DNA of 64,000 nucleotides, taken from the NCBI RefSeq assembly GCF_007829335.1, contig NZ_VIWO01000012.1:62001-126000 (forward strand), read 5' to 3'. The position numbers and the translations under genes were made by a program. The notes beneath the pieces were generated by a model, which saw nothing but the letters and a program-made list of their open reading frames with translations, ran no database searches and was not told where the DNA came from. This document shows positions 25,097 through 33,219 of this stretch, piece after piece. Position 1 is the stretch's first letter; every line of letters begins with the position of its first letter. This DNA is from Chitinophaga polysaccharea (GTDB lineage: Bacteria; Bacteroidota; Bacteroidia; Chitinophagales; Chitinophagaceae).

Positions 25097-27676
25097 CTAC
25101 GCAGAATTCCTGCCAGCGTTGATAATTCCGAAAGAACAACGCATGATGAGCTTTTCATAAGTCTCGCGCTCTTTGCCATTGTCGGGGTGTGAATCAAGTT
25201 CGCGGATACGGGTCAGTGCATACTGTTGTGTCGTGAGCAATGGCAGTATCATACGTTCTCTCATCTGTATCGACAGCTGGTCGATCGGGCTGCCTGCCAT
25301 CAGCTCTGATTCGTTGGTGAGGCGGAGCAGGTATTTCTTAGTCAGTTCAAATTCATCATAGATCATCTGCCATACTTCTCCATACTGTGGATGTTTGGCC
25401 AGGTAAGCAGTGAGTGGGAAATAGCTTTTTTTCATCGCCATTTCGCAGTTGTCGAGCAGGGTTCTGAAAAACAGAGAATGCTGGTACAATGCGGCTACGG
25501 CCTCCCATTTGTCTTGTTTGTCCAGTGCCTGTAATGCGCTACCCACGCCATAATACCCGGGAACATTTTGTTTCAGCTGGCTCCAGGCACCCACATAAGG
25601 CACCGCTCTCAGATCGTTCAGGTTCAGCTTGGCCGAGGAATTGCGCTTGCTGGGACGGCTGCCGATATTGGCTTCTGCATAGTAGCGCAGCGGGCTGGCA
25701 TGATCCAGGTAGGCCAGGAAGTGCGGATGTGTTTTCAGTTTATTATAGGCGGTATATCCTTCGTCCGACAAAGATTGCAACAGACCTTCCTCCGCTTTGC
25801 TGAGGGTTACCTCCCGGGAAGAAAACAGTTCGTTGCTGATACCTGCATGAATCAGTTGTTCCATATTGAACTGCGCTGCATCCACCGTTCCAAAGTTGGA
25901 GCTGATGGTTTGTCCCTGGATGGTTTGCTGGATTTCCTGGTTAGCAATATTCTTTCCCATGGAAGCATAGAACTGATGCGTTTTTCCACCGCCGCGGGCT
26001 GGGGGACCTCCCCTCCCGTCAAAAAACACCACGCTGATACCATATTGTTCAGAGATGGTAGTCAGCTCTTCTTTGGCTTTATAGATGCTCCAGTTGGCCA
26101 TCAGGTAGCCGCCATCTTTGGTGCCGTCGGAGAAACCGAGCATGATGGTTTGTTTGCACTGGCGGCGTTGCAGGTGCTGGCGGTAATCTGCATTTTCATA
26201 TAACAGTTTCATTACCTGCCCTGCGTGACGAAGATCGTCGATGGTTTCGAACAACGGCACAATGTCTACCGTCATTTCTTCTTTTTTCCAGCCACTTAGC
26301 AGGAACATGCCGTATACTTCAATTACGCTGAGTACGCTGGTACTGTGACTGATAATATAGCGGTGGCAGCCTTCTTCCCCGTTGGCCGCCTGTATTTGTT
26401 TAATTGCCGCGATGGTTTGCAGGGCATCCTGGTGCAGGGAACTTTCCAGTAGCTGTGGATCTATGGCTTGTTGAATGTTCAACAGCGCCTGGATCTTGTC
26501 CGCATCGGCAAGCGAGGCGTAGTTGTCCGGAAGGGCAGTTGTTTTAGCTGCCACGGCTTCGAGTAAGGCTTCGTGCACAGAGCTGTCCTGGCGGATATCC
26601 AGTGATGCGAAGAAGAGGCCGAATATTTCTACTTTACTGATCAGGTTTTCTACCAGGTGCACAAATAGCCCATTGTGTTCTTCGAGGATTGTTTTTCGTA
26701 TGCCCGCCAACGTATCCAGGATTTCCTGTCGGCTGATATCGGCTTTATGGCCAGGAACAAAGAGATTGCGGGATAATTTGGCTTCCAGTGCGGCCACCAC
26801 ATTTTCCACCCCTTTAAAGGTGAGGCGGCGGCGCAGGTTGCGGACTTCGCGGAAATAGCATTTCATCACGGAAGAACGCAGGGCGGCGGCCACTTCAATG
26901 GTGGTAGGCGCTTTCACAAAAGGATTGCCGTCCCGGTCGCCACCTGGCCAGAAGCCCATGCGGATCAGTGAATTATCGCTGCTGATGGCCCCCGGAAACT
27001 GTGCCCGTATAAAGGACAGGATACGGCCGGCGGACTGATAAAATATATTTTCGAGGAACCACACCAGGCTGATGGCTTCATCATATGGGGTGGGTTTTTC
27101 TTTTTTGAAGAAAGGTGTTTTTCCCAGCTGTTGCAGGTACATGTTTACCTGGCTGGTGTTTTCATCGATGAGTGCTTTAGACAAATCATTGATGATACCT
27201 AACACCTCGCCGGGATAAAACTGCGTAGGATGCGCGGTGAGCACCAGTCGTACAGAAAAGTCTTTCAGCTTTTCTTTCAGCGCATCCTGGGCCTGCTCCT
27301 GGATAACTTCCGACTGGAGGTGGCGCAGGGTACCGCTTCCCTGCAGGTCGCGGATATTCCGGAAGGCGGCGTCTTCAAGTGCATCAAACAATACCACCTG
27401 TCTTTCTGCATACTGCACAAACCGGAACAGCAAATCCATTCGCTGTTTATCTTCTGTATAGGTAGTATACTGTTTAAAGAAGGAGTCCATGATTTCCTGG
27501 GGGCTGTTGCCTTTGGCATATCCTTCTTCGCAATGAAGCAGGAACAGTGACAGGAACACCCCTGTCTTTTCCACCCGGTGGAAAGGCAATGAAGTGAAGA
27601 GGCTGTTGTATAGCTGAAACTTTGTACCAACGAGGTTCTTGAACTGTTGCAGCGAGTTATTTACCGGCGCTTCCAT
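25097..27676 (-). CDS. ppc: Phosphoenolpyruvate carboxylase
   Basis: 859-residue PEPC, forming oxaloacetate from PEP and bicarbonate to replenish the TCA cycle. Catalytic motifs are TAHPTQ (147-152, essential His), GFWPGGDRDGNP, LGFSDGTKDGGYLMANW and FDGRGGPPARGGG with the glycine-rich loop. It ends in CSFGIINAGRNSA; the family usually ends ..NTG, so the last residues are slightly extended. Length is near the bacterial norm. Monocistronic, with its own terminator at 25053-25081; it lies upstream of the pentose phosphate operon on the same strand. Confidence 0.95.
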   Translation of the reverse strand: MEAPVNNSLQQFKNLVGTKFQLYNSLFTSLPFHRVEKTGVFLSLFLLHCEEGYAKGNSPQEIMDSFFKQYTTYTEDKQRMDLLFRFVQYAERQVVLFDALEDAAFRNIRDLQGSGTLRHLQSEVIQEQAQDALKEKLKDFSVRLVLTAHPTQFYPGEVLGIINDLSKALIDENTSQVNMYLQQLGKTPFFKKEKPTPYDEAISLVWFLENIFYQSAGRILSFIRAQFPGAISSDNSLIRMGFWPGGDRDGNPFVKAPTTIEVAAALRSSVMKCYFREVRNLRRRLTFKGVENVVAALEAKLSRNLFVPGHKADISRQEILDTLAGIRKTILEEHNGLFVHLVENLISKVEIFGLFFASLDIRQDSSVHEALLEAVAAKTTALPDNYASLADADKIQALLNIQQAIDPQLLESSLHQDALQTIAAIKQIQAANGEEGCHRYIISHSTSVLSVIEVYGMFLLSGWKKEEMTVDIVPLFETIDDLRHAGQVMKLLYENADYRQHLQRRQCKQTIMLGFSDGTKDGGYLMANWSIYKAKEELTTISEQYGISVVFFDGRGGPPARGGGKTHQFYASMGKNIANQEIQQTIQGQTISSNFGTVDAAQFNMEQLIHAGISNELFSSREVTLSKAEEGLLQSLSDEGYTAYNKLKTHPHFLAYLDHASPLRYYAEANIGSRPSKRNSSAKLNLNDLRAVPYVGAWSQLKQNVPGYYGVGSALQALDKQDKWEAVAALYQHSLFFRTLLDNCEMAMKKSYFPLTAYLAKHPQYGEVWQMIYDEFELTKKYLLRLTNESELMAGSPIDQLSIQMRERMILPLLTTQQYALTRIRELDSHPDNGKERETYEKLIMRCSFGIINAGRNSA

Positions 27677-27811
27677 ACTAATTATCCGTTTATAGTGCTA
27701 AAGAAGAAGACTAAGCGGCCGTTAAATTAATAATTATTATATTAATTTCTTAGTTTTTTGATTTTTGTTTTATATAAATAGATAAAATTTAAATATTATC
27801 TAACAAATAGC

Positions 27812-27851
27812 TATAAAAAAGGCAATCCCGGCCACTTTTGGTGAACCGGGA
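27812..27851 (-). terminator. Terminator after tonB-like gene
   Basis: TCCCGG (27826-27831) pairs with CCGGGA (27846-27851) with inner CAC/GTG pairing. On the minus strand TTGCCTTTTTTATAG follows. It is about 95 nt downstream of the TonB stop. Confidence 0.6.
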
Positions 27852-27945
27852 CTGGTATTCAGGATTAGAATGCGCGGTTAAATGGATGCAGGCCGGGGAT
27901 AAACAGGCATTGACAAATTTTAACGGGGTATGATATAATGATGGA

Positions 27946-28788
27946 TTATTGCTGTCCCAGCACAAACCGGATGGGCAGATTAAAGAGTACGGGAACATTT
28001 TGACCATTTTGCCGGCCAGGTTTCCATTTAGGCATGGCATTCACCACCCGCTTTGCTTCTTCTTCCAGGCCGGCGCCTTTGGTAGCGCCTACTGTTTTCA
28101 CATCTGTGATGCTGCCATCGCGGTTTACCACAAACTGAACGAACACCGTGCCTTGTACATCATTGTCCTGGGCCTGCGACGGGTATTTCATGTGGTTTTT
28201 GAGATATTTGGCTAATGCCACGTCTCCTCCGGGAAACTCGGGCATAATTTCCACGAAGATCCGGGGACCTTTATCCTCTTCTGCGGGCGCTTCCACTTTT
28301 ACCACGCCGGAGCCGCCAATACCGCTGGCGCCCAGGTCTACCTGCGCTCCATCTTCCACGCCATCAGCTGTTTTAAAACCGATCACTTTATTTTCCATGT
28401 CGGTTTGTTTTGGAGGCATTTCATCCGGTGGCACATCTTTATCAACAATCACCAGTGTGGTGTTTCTGATAGCGTTGGCCATAGGCGGCGGCGCAGAGGT
28501 TACCGGCGGAGGTGGCGGCGTAAACTTTTTTTCTTCGGGGATGTCGATGGGTTTCAACACGGCCGGATCTTTGGTGATCACAAGTGGACGTGTGTTATCA
28601 GCGGCTTTCAGGGTGTTGTCCAGTACGTAACCACCTATTACGACCAATATAACAGAGGCGGTGCCGATGATTGAATTACGAACGCGCCTGTCGTAACGGT
28701 TGCGCAATTCATAGGCGCCATAATCTTTATTCCTTCCGGAGAAGAGAATGTCAAGGAACGGTGTTCCCTGGATTTTAGTTGAGTCCAT
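27946..28788 (-). CDS. Energy transducer TonB
   Basis: 280-residue TonB protein coupling ExbBD energy to outer-membrane receptors such as the SusC proteins here. ATG 28788 is preferred (MDSTKIQGTPFLDILFSGRNKDYGAYELR), the conserved Bacteroidota TonB N-terminus. One membrane segment follows (about 44-62), then a Pro-rich periplasmic linker (KFTPPPPPVTSAPPP, about 90-104) and the TonB_C domain (about 195-278: YPSQAQDNDVQGTVFVQFVV, GSITDVKTVGATKGAG, MPKWKPGRQNG). No exbB or exbD is adjacent. Confidence 0.93.
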   Translation of the reverse strand: MDSTKIQGTPFLDILFSGRNKDYGAYELRNRYDRRVRNSIIGTASVILVVIGGYVLDNTLKAADNTRPLVITKDPAVLKPIDIPEEKKFTPPPPPVTSAPPPMANAIRNTTLVIVDKDVPPDEMPPKQTDMENKVIGFKTADGVEDGAQVDLGASGIGGSGVVKVEAPAEEDKGPRIFVEIMPEFPGGDVALAKYLKNHMKYPSQAQDNDVQGTVFVQFVVNRDGSITDVKTVGATKGAGLEEEAKRVVNAMPKWKPGRQNGQNVPVLFNLPIRFVLGQQ

Positions 28789-28881
28789 GGCAATTTGTTT
28801 TATAATTAGATGTAGCAGTAAAATATTTTCCATACGCTTCCGGAAAATATTTTTTTGGAGAGAGGGAGGTATATAAAATAG

Positions 28882-28906
28882 AAGTCCCGACGTTCAGTCG
28901 GGACTT
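28882..28906 (-). terminator. Perfect 10-bp hairpin upstream of tonB
   Basis: AAGTCCCGAC (28882-28891) and GTCGGGACTT (28897-28906), 5-nt loop. The minus strand continues TCTATTTTATATA. It may end an unannotated minus-strand transcript ahead of tonB. Confidence 0.55.
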
Positions 28907-28916
28907 GCTGGCACTG

Positions 28917-28950
28917 GGGACCTTACCTGGAAACAAGTGGTTCCTTTTTT
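28917..28950 (+). repeat. Hairpin related to the 46451-47089 array, with T6 tail
   Basis: Starts GGGACCTTAC and ends AAGTGGTTCC with CTGGAAAC in the loop, followed by TTTTTT. It closely resembles array copy F at 46989 (GGGACTAC, CTGGATAAG, TGGTCCC), with small insertions. It can fold with bulges and end a plus-strand transcript. Confidence 0.5.
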
Positions 28951-29605
28951 CAATCAGGCTTTCCGAAAATAGTATATACGTGTACGTTAGTATACCCCGA
29001 TTCCGGATCAATGTTTTTATTGTAACAGCTATATCAGCCGGTATTTATTTTATGTTACTTCAGTCGCTGGGGCCACCGACCAACAAAACCCACCAGAATT
29101 TTTTGAGGCAGCGCCCCTTTGAACTGAAGTTGATTTTACATTTTCATTGGATAGTAATACGTTTATTCGTTTACGTTATATTTTTAAGAACTGTTATCAA
29201 CAGTTGCCTGGTATTCTTTTATACGATTAAAAAGGAGAAGGTATCTGATACAGATGTTGGTTGAAATGCCAGGAGGATGCGGGTAGATATGTTACGGATA
29301 AATTTACCACCAATAAATTTTGGCAACACACCTATCCCGCAGGCCCAACCAGGCATTCTATTTACAGCTTACAGAACGCAAGATCTTTTCAACAACAGCC
29401 CGGGGCTGTTTTATAATAACGGGAACAGGTGGTATATATCCTTGACAGTTGCGTTTGGGAACGCTCTCCACTTAATAGCGTGTGCCTTTTCATAGTGTAT
29501 GTTTATTTACACGTTTTCAAAAATGATGGCAGCAACACCTTGCTGGTGGATCAAAGGATGCCGGAAGCGTTTGCCTGATGCTTCCCTGACGGCGGTAGAT
29601 TTTAT

Positions 29606-29630
29606 TAGTCTACTGAATTGGTAGACAAAT
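29606..29630. promoter_or_regulatory. Operator-like inverted repeat upstream of yitT
   Basis: GTCTAC (29608-29613) N7 GTAGAC (29621-29626), within TAGTCTAC-NN-AATT-NN-TAGAC. The same pattern occurs at 40971-40996 inside the SusC promoter. It lies about 115 nt before the yitT ATG. The regulator is unknown; the shape is compatible with an Rrf2-type site, which is a guess. Confidence 0.5.
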
Positions 29631-29741
29631 ATACATCCAGTTTTATTATTTCCAAATAATCGGCCTGTTTTTTTTCTGTTTTTATATAGCCAGCAGGGTT
29701 AGGGAGTGATGGGAAGCAGGACAAAAGCTTATTTTTGCGGC

Positions 29742-30572
29742 ATGAAAGAGCATGTAAAAAACATTTTACTCCTCATGGCAGGTGCGCTGATTTTTGCAGC
29801 GGGTATTAACTACCTGGCCATTCCCAACAAATTATCGGAAGGTGGCGTGATTGGTATTACCATTGTAACCTATTATTATTTTGGATGGTCGCCGGGCATC
29901 ACCAATCTGATTATCAATGCAGTGCTGATTGTAACGGGGTATAAGCTGCTGGACAAACGAGGCATGCTTTATACGTTACTGGGCATATTTTTTTGCTCCC
30001 TGTTCCTGTATCTCACGGAAAACAAACTGACCCCGGTAACAACCAATCCCCTGCTGGCAGCCATCTTTGCCGGATTACTAGTGGGTATCGGTATTGGCCT
30101 GGTATTCCTTTCCGGGGGCACCACAGGCGGCTCGGCTATTGTAGCCCGCATGGCCAACAAATACCTGGGCTGGACCCTGGGTAATGCCATGCTTATTTTC
30201 GATATCGTTGTCATCCTCGCCTCTTCCTTCATTATCGGCATTGAAAAAACCATGTATACATTTATCGCAGTATACATCGGCGCGAGGGCTGTAGACTATA
30301 TTGTAGACGGCCTCAATACTAAACGGGCTATCACCATCATTTCCAATCATACCAACGCCATTGCTGATAAAATTACCGGGGAAATGAAACGGGGAGCTAC
30401 GGTATTACATGGCCATGGCGCCTATACGAGGGCCACCAAGGAGGTATTGTATGTAGTGATTGGTAAGCAGGAACTGATGCGGCTTAAATCGCTGGTACAG
30501 GAAACAGATCCTGAAGCCTTTGTTGTCATCCATGAAGTACATGAAGTACTGGGACGAGGGTTTTCTATGTAA
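29742..30572 (+). CDS. YitT family membrane protein (DUF161/DUF2179)
   Basis: 276-residue inner-membrane protein. ATG 29742 (MKEHVKNILLLMAGALIFAAG) is preferred over 29706. There are five or six hydrophobic segments in residues 5-190, with family motifs AGINYLAIPNKLSEGG and FLSGGTTGGSAIVARMANKYLG. A cytosolic DUF2179 domain (about 200-275: AITIISNHTNAIADKIT, GRGATVLHGHGAYT-like segment, YVVIGKQELMRLK) closes the protein. The family is widespread and its substrate is not established. It is preceded by the inverted repeat at 29606 and ends at a bidirectional terminator. Confidence 0.9.
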   Translation: MKEHVKNILLLMAGALIFAAGINYLAIPNKLSEGGVIGITIVTYYYFGWSPGITNLIINAVLIVTGYKLLDKRGMLYTLLGIFFCSLFLYLTENKLTPVTTNPLLAAIFAGLLVGIGIGLVFLSGGTTGGSAIVARMANKYLGWTLGNAMLIFDIVVILASSFIIGIEKTMYTFIAVYIGARAVDYIVDGLNTKRAITIISNHTNAIADKITGEMKRGATVLHGHGAYTRATKEVLYVVIGKQELMRLKSLVQETDPEAFVVIHEVHEVLGRGFSM

Positions 30573-30579
30573 TAGTTCC

Positions 30580-30607
30580 AAAGGTGGGTCAGTGATGACC
30601 CACCTTT
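30580..30607. terminator. Bidirectional terminator between yitT and cold-shock gene
   Basis: AAAGGTGGGTCA (30580-30591) and TGACCCACCTTT (30596-30607) form a perfect 12-bp stem with a GTGA loop. It touches the stop codon of the convergent minus-strand gene. Confidence 0.88.
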
Positions 30608-31062
30608 TAAGACTTTTTCGTTCTGGGGTCCATTTTCTTCACTTCCGCTGCACTATAACCTCTCGCACTCTTTTCTTTTATAAAAGATACTTTATCTCTC
30701 TCCTTTACAGGCTCAGTTAACTGGTTAATATGAAAGAATATACTTTCCCCTGACTTATCATCAGTGATAAACCCAAAGCCTTTCAAGGTATTGAAGAAAG
30801 TAATCATCCCGGTTCTGGTGGTATCTTCCGGGAGCCGGGGGGTAGCACCGATCCGGATGTCTTTCGAATCAATTTCTGTTTTCCTGGTTTGCTTTGGTGG
30901 CTCGGTACTAAGATTACCATCTTCATCTACATAGGCCAACATATCTTCAAGGCTCTTGCCCTTATTATTGTTCATTTTCCGTTCTTTCTTCCTTTGTGCT
31001 TTGTCTTCTTTCGCTTTGACTTTTTTATTCCTGTTTTCTTTTTTTGAAAAAGATTCCCCCAT
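30607..31062 (-). CDS. Cold-shock-domain protein with basic N-terminal extension
   Basis: 151 residues. The first ~40 are a Lys/Arg/Glu-rich, probably disordered extension (KKENRNKKVKAKEDKAQRKK). After a linker, a cold-shock domain spans about 82-145, with GMITFFNTLKGFGFITDD holding RNP1 (KGFGFI) and SIFFHINQL holding RNP2 (FFH). Such proteins bind single-stranded RNA and act as RNA chaperones. It is third in a minus-strand group with two RRM proteins (54-nt gap), suggesting one RNA-binding operon. The stop overlaps the terminator stem. Confidence 0.9.
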   Translation of the reverse strand: MGESFSKKENRNKKVKAKEDKAQRKKERKMNNNKGKSLEDMLAYVDEDGNLSTEPPKQTRKTEIDSKDIRIGATPRLPEDTTRTGMITFFNTLKGFGFITDDKSGESIFFHINQLTEPVKERDKVSFIKEKSARGYSAAEVKKMDPRTKKS

Positions 31063-31116
31063 AGTTGTTTTATTTTAGTGATGCCGCGTTATTGCGTAAA
31101 GTTATCTGCTATCAAA

Positions 31117-31350
31117 TCATTCAATCTCATATATATTCAAAAACTGATTCATGAAGTTCAGGTTATTCAATTTCGTGATGGCTGATTTGCCATCATTACT
31201 ATCTTTCATGTATACATAACCATATCCTGACGACTTTCCATTTCCACTGGTAAATATCTCAATCAACAATACCATACCGAATGTTGCAAAAAGATTATAT
31301 AGCTCTTTTTCAGAAGCCTTATCATGCAGGTTCCCAACATAAATTTTCAT
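31117..31350 (-). CDS. RRM-domain RNA-binding protein (short)
   Basis: 77-residue single RRM. RNP2 is IYVGNL (3-8) and the RNP1 position reads KSSGYGYVYM (about 43-52), weaker than canonical because Ser replaces the basic residue before Gly. The domain runs LYNLFATFGMVLLIEIF to FMNQFLNIYEIE, ending without a Gly-rich tail. Lies 31 nt after the other RRM gene and 54 nt before the cold-shock gene on the same strand. Bacteroidota RRM proteins of this size bind RNA and affect mRNA or sRNA fate; its targets are unknown. Confidence 0.88.
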   Translation of the reverse strand: MKIYVGNLHDKASEKELYNLFATFGMVLLIEIFTSGNGKSSGYGYVYMKDSNDGKSAITKLNNLNFMNQFLNIYEIE

Positions 31351-31381
31351 CGTACATAAAAAGTGAAGTTTAATAAATGGC

Positions 31382-31657
31382 TCAATATCTTAGCCTGGGA
31401 AAACGTTCCCCTTCTGTTCTTGGCCTTGCTTCATTGACTACGATCACCTGTGTGTCAAACGAAGTGCTGTTCAGCTCCCGGATAGCACGTTCCGCTTCCG
31501 CGTCGTCTGGCATTTCTATAAAACCAAACCCCTTGGAACGGCCGGTATAATTATCCATAATTACTTTGATACTCCGTACAATGCCAAATGGAGAAAATAG
31601 CTCAGCCAACTGTTGTTCAGTTGTTTGGCGATTTAGGTTGCCAACAAAAATGTTCAT
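31382..31657 (-). CDS. RRM-domain RNA-binding protein
   Basis: 91-residue protein: one RRM (1-78) and a short basic tail (ARPRTEGERFPRLRY). RNP2 is IFVGNL (3-8) and RNP1 is RSKGFGFIEM (about 40-49), both canonical. First gene of the RRM-RRM-CSD group. Its leader on the minus strand is markedly pyrimidine-rich (31728-31686) and a partial -7 box (TATCTTTA) lies about 120 nt upstream, so the mRNA may have a long leader. Autoregulation through that leader is possible but unproven. Confidence 0.93.
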   Translation of the reverse strand: MNIFVGNLNRQTTEQQLAELFSPFGIVRSIKVIMDNYTGRSKGFGFIEMPDDAEAERAIRELNSTSFDTQVIVVNEARPRTEGERFPRLRY

Positions 31658-31980
31658 AAAATAAAAGCTTTAGATGTGAGAAATAAGGGAGCTGGGAGAG
31701 CGAAGACTGAGGGAGGAGAGGAAGAATCCAGACTAAATCAGAAGAAGCTAAGGCAGAGCCCAATGTAGTTAAAGATAGGCTTTAAAATTGAACAACCGTG
31801 GTATTATCTTGATAATTGTCGAAATATTCCGGAAAGCCGGCACAAATTATGGCGATTTGCATTTATTTATTTTCCCGATACCAGGAATATTTGGATTTTG
31901 AATTTTAGATGTATATATTGTAGGCAGCTCAATGCTCTTTCATTCCTTACCATCTTATCAACCAACATAATTAAAGGGAA
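31658..31980. other. Divergent intergenic region with pyrimidine-rich RRM leader
   Basis: 323 nt between the divergent RRM and acyltransferase genes. Plus strand 31686-31728 is almost only purines, so an RRM-gene leader transcribed leftwards would be pyrimidine-rich. No ORF or strong hairpin seen; promoters for both directions must lie here. Confidence 0.5.
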
Positions 31981-33102
31981 ATGACACAAAGCCCACAACG
32001 CTTTTTACCGCTGGATGTACTCCGCGGCATGACCGTTTGTTTCATGATCATTGTGAATACAGGCGGCACAGGCGGTACCTATTGGCCCCTGGACCACGCA
32101 GCCTGGCATGGCTGGACCCCCACCGACCTCGTATTCCCTTCCTTTCTCTTTGCTGTAGGAAATGCCATGAGCTTCAGCATGAGAAAGTATGAGCAGCTGG
32201 GGAATGCTGCTGTACTGGGAAAAATTTTCAAACGTACCTTGATTATTTTCCTGCTCGGCTTCCTCATGTATTGGTTCCCGTTTGTGCACCTAACTGATCA
32301 TGGATATGAACTAAACCCTTTTGATCATACCCGTATACTGGGCGTACTGCAGCGTATTGCCCTCTGTTACTGCATCGCCTCGCTGCTTATTCATTACTGC
32401 TCAAAAAAAGTGGTATGGGGCATCAGCGCCCTGTTCCTGCTGGGATATTGGCTGGTGATGTGGCAGTTTGGCGTTCCTGGCCAGCAATATACTATAACCG
32501 GCAATGCCGGCATCCTGCTCGACAAATTAGTGATGGGAGAAAACCACATGTATCATGGCGAAGGCATTGCCTTTGACCCGGAAGGTATTCTCAGTACCAT
32601 TCCTGCGGTAGTAAATGTGGTAGCAGGTTATTATACCGGGCTGTTTGTACAACAGCAGGGCCGCACCAAACAAGGTATTCAACGCATGGTATTGGCTGGC
32701 ATCGTATGTTTTGCCCTGGCCTATGCATGGAATACCGTTTTCCCAATTAATAAAAAGCTTTGGACCAGTTCCTATGTATTACTAACTATAGGCATAGATT
32801 TACTCCTTTTAGCACTGCTCATCTTCGTTGTTGACATTCTTGGTTTTACAAAAGGCACTGGCTTCTTTACCGTATTCGGTAAAAATCCGTTGTTCCTTTA
32901 CCTGCTATCAGAAATACTGGCCATGCTGTTCTATTTCTTCCGGGTAGGCAATGTATCACTGTATCAATGGATCAACGATAGCTTCTTCCAGACATTGTCT
33001 CCCGGTAAATTCGGGTCGCTGTTGTTTTCACTGGCCTTCATGCTTACTTGCTGGCTGGTGGGCTTTATCCTCGACAAAAAGAAAATATACGTCAGGGTAT
33101 AA
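31981..33102 (+). CDS. DUF5009/HGSNAT-like acyltransferase membrane protein
   Basis: 373-residue polytopic membrane protein with about ten hydrophobic segments. It begins RFLPLDVLRGMTVCFMIIVN, the start typical of heparan-alpha-glucosaminide N-acetyltransferase-like proteins (DUF1624/DUF5009). HGWTPTDLVFPSFLFAVGNAMSFS (about 40-63) carries the conserved His region. The family is thought to pass acetyl groups across the membrane to sugars. In glycan-degrading Bacteroidota it may acetylate or process imported amino sugars; the substrate is not shown. A 27-bp perfect hairpin follows 9 nt after the stop. Confidence 0.85.
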   Translation: MTQSPQRFLPLDVLRGMTVCFMIIVNTGGTGGTYWPLDHAAWHGWTPTDLVFPSFLFAVGNAMSFSMRKYEQLGNAAVLGKIFKRTLIIFLLGFLMYWFPFVHLTDHGYELNPFDHTRILGVLQRIALCYCIASLLIHYCSKKVVWGISALFLLGYWLVMWQFGVPGQQYTITGNAGILLDKLVMGENHMYHGEGIAFDPEGILSTIPAVVNVVAGYYTGLFVQQQGRTKQGIQRMVLAGIVCFALAYAWNTVFPINKKLWTSSYVLLTIGIDLLLLALLIFVVDILGFTKGTGFFTVFGKNPLFLYLLSEILAMLFYFFRVGNVSLYQWINDSFFQTLSPGKFGSLLFSLAFMLTCWLVGFILDKKKIYVRV

Positions 33103-33111
33103 ATAGCATTG

Positions 33112-33189
33112 AGCAGAAAGCTATTGTAGCGAATGACCAATACGATTTTTAGAATTCGCTGAGGTCATTCGCTACAATAGCTTTCTGCT
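33112..33189. terminator. 27-bp perfect stem hairpin with T-tract
   Basis: 33112-33138 and 33163-33189 are perfect reverse complements (27 bp) around a 24-nt loop, followed by TTTTTCCC on the plus strand. It lies between the stop at 33102 and the next start at 33220. It is longer than a typical intrinsic terminator. Confidence 0.85.
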
Positions 33190-33219
33190 TTTTCCCTAAC
33201 TTGTCCTTTAAAAAATAGC

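Larger units (their letters stand above)
28789..29741. other. Gene-poor region between tonB and yitT
   Basis: About 950 nt with no ORF I can support. It contains two adjacent hairpins (28882-28906, 28917-28950), a weak hairpin AACAGCC/GGCTGTT (29394-29410) followed by TTATAAT, and an inverted repeat at 29606-29630. A plus-strand frame at 28905-29264 has no recognisable domain and overlaps the second hairpin, so it is not called. Confidence 0.5.

Noticed and set aside
25568..26203. 211-residue ORF antisense to ppc
   Set aside because: Frame shadow of a strongly conserved gene; PEPC motifs lie on the opposite strand.
28905..29264. 119-residue plus-strand ORF
   Set aside because: It starts inside one hairpin and runs through another, shows no domain, and its translation looks like chance A/T-rich sequence.
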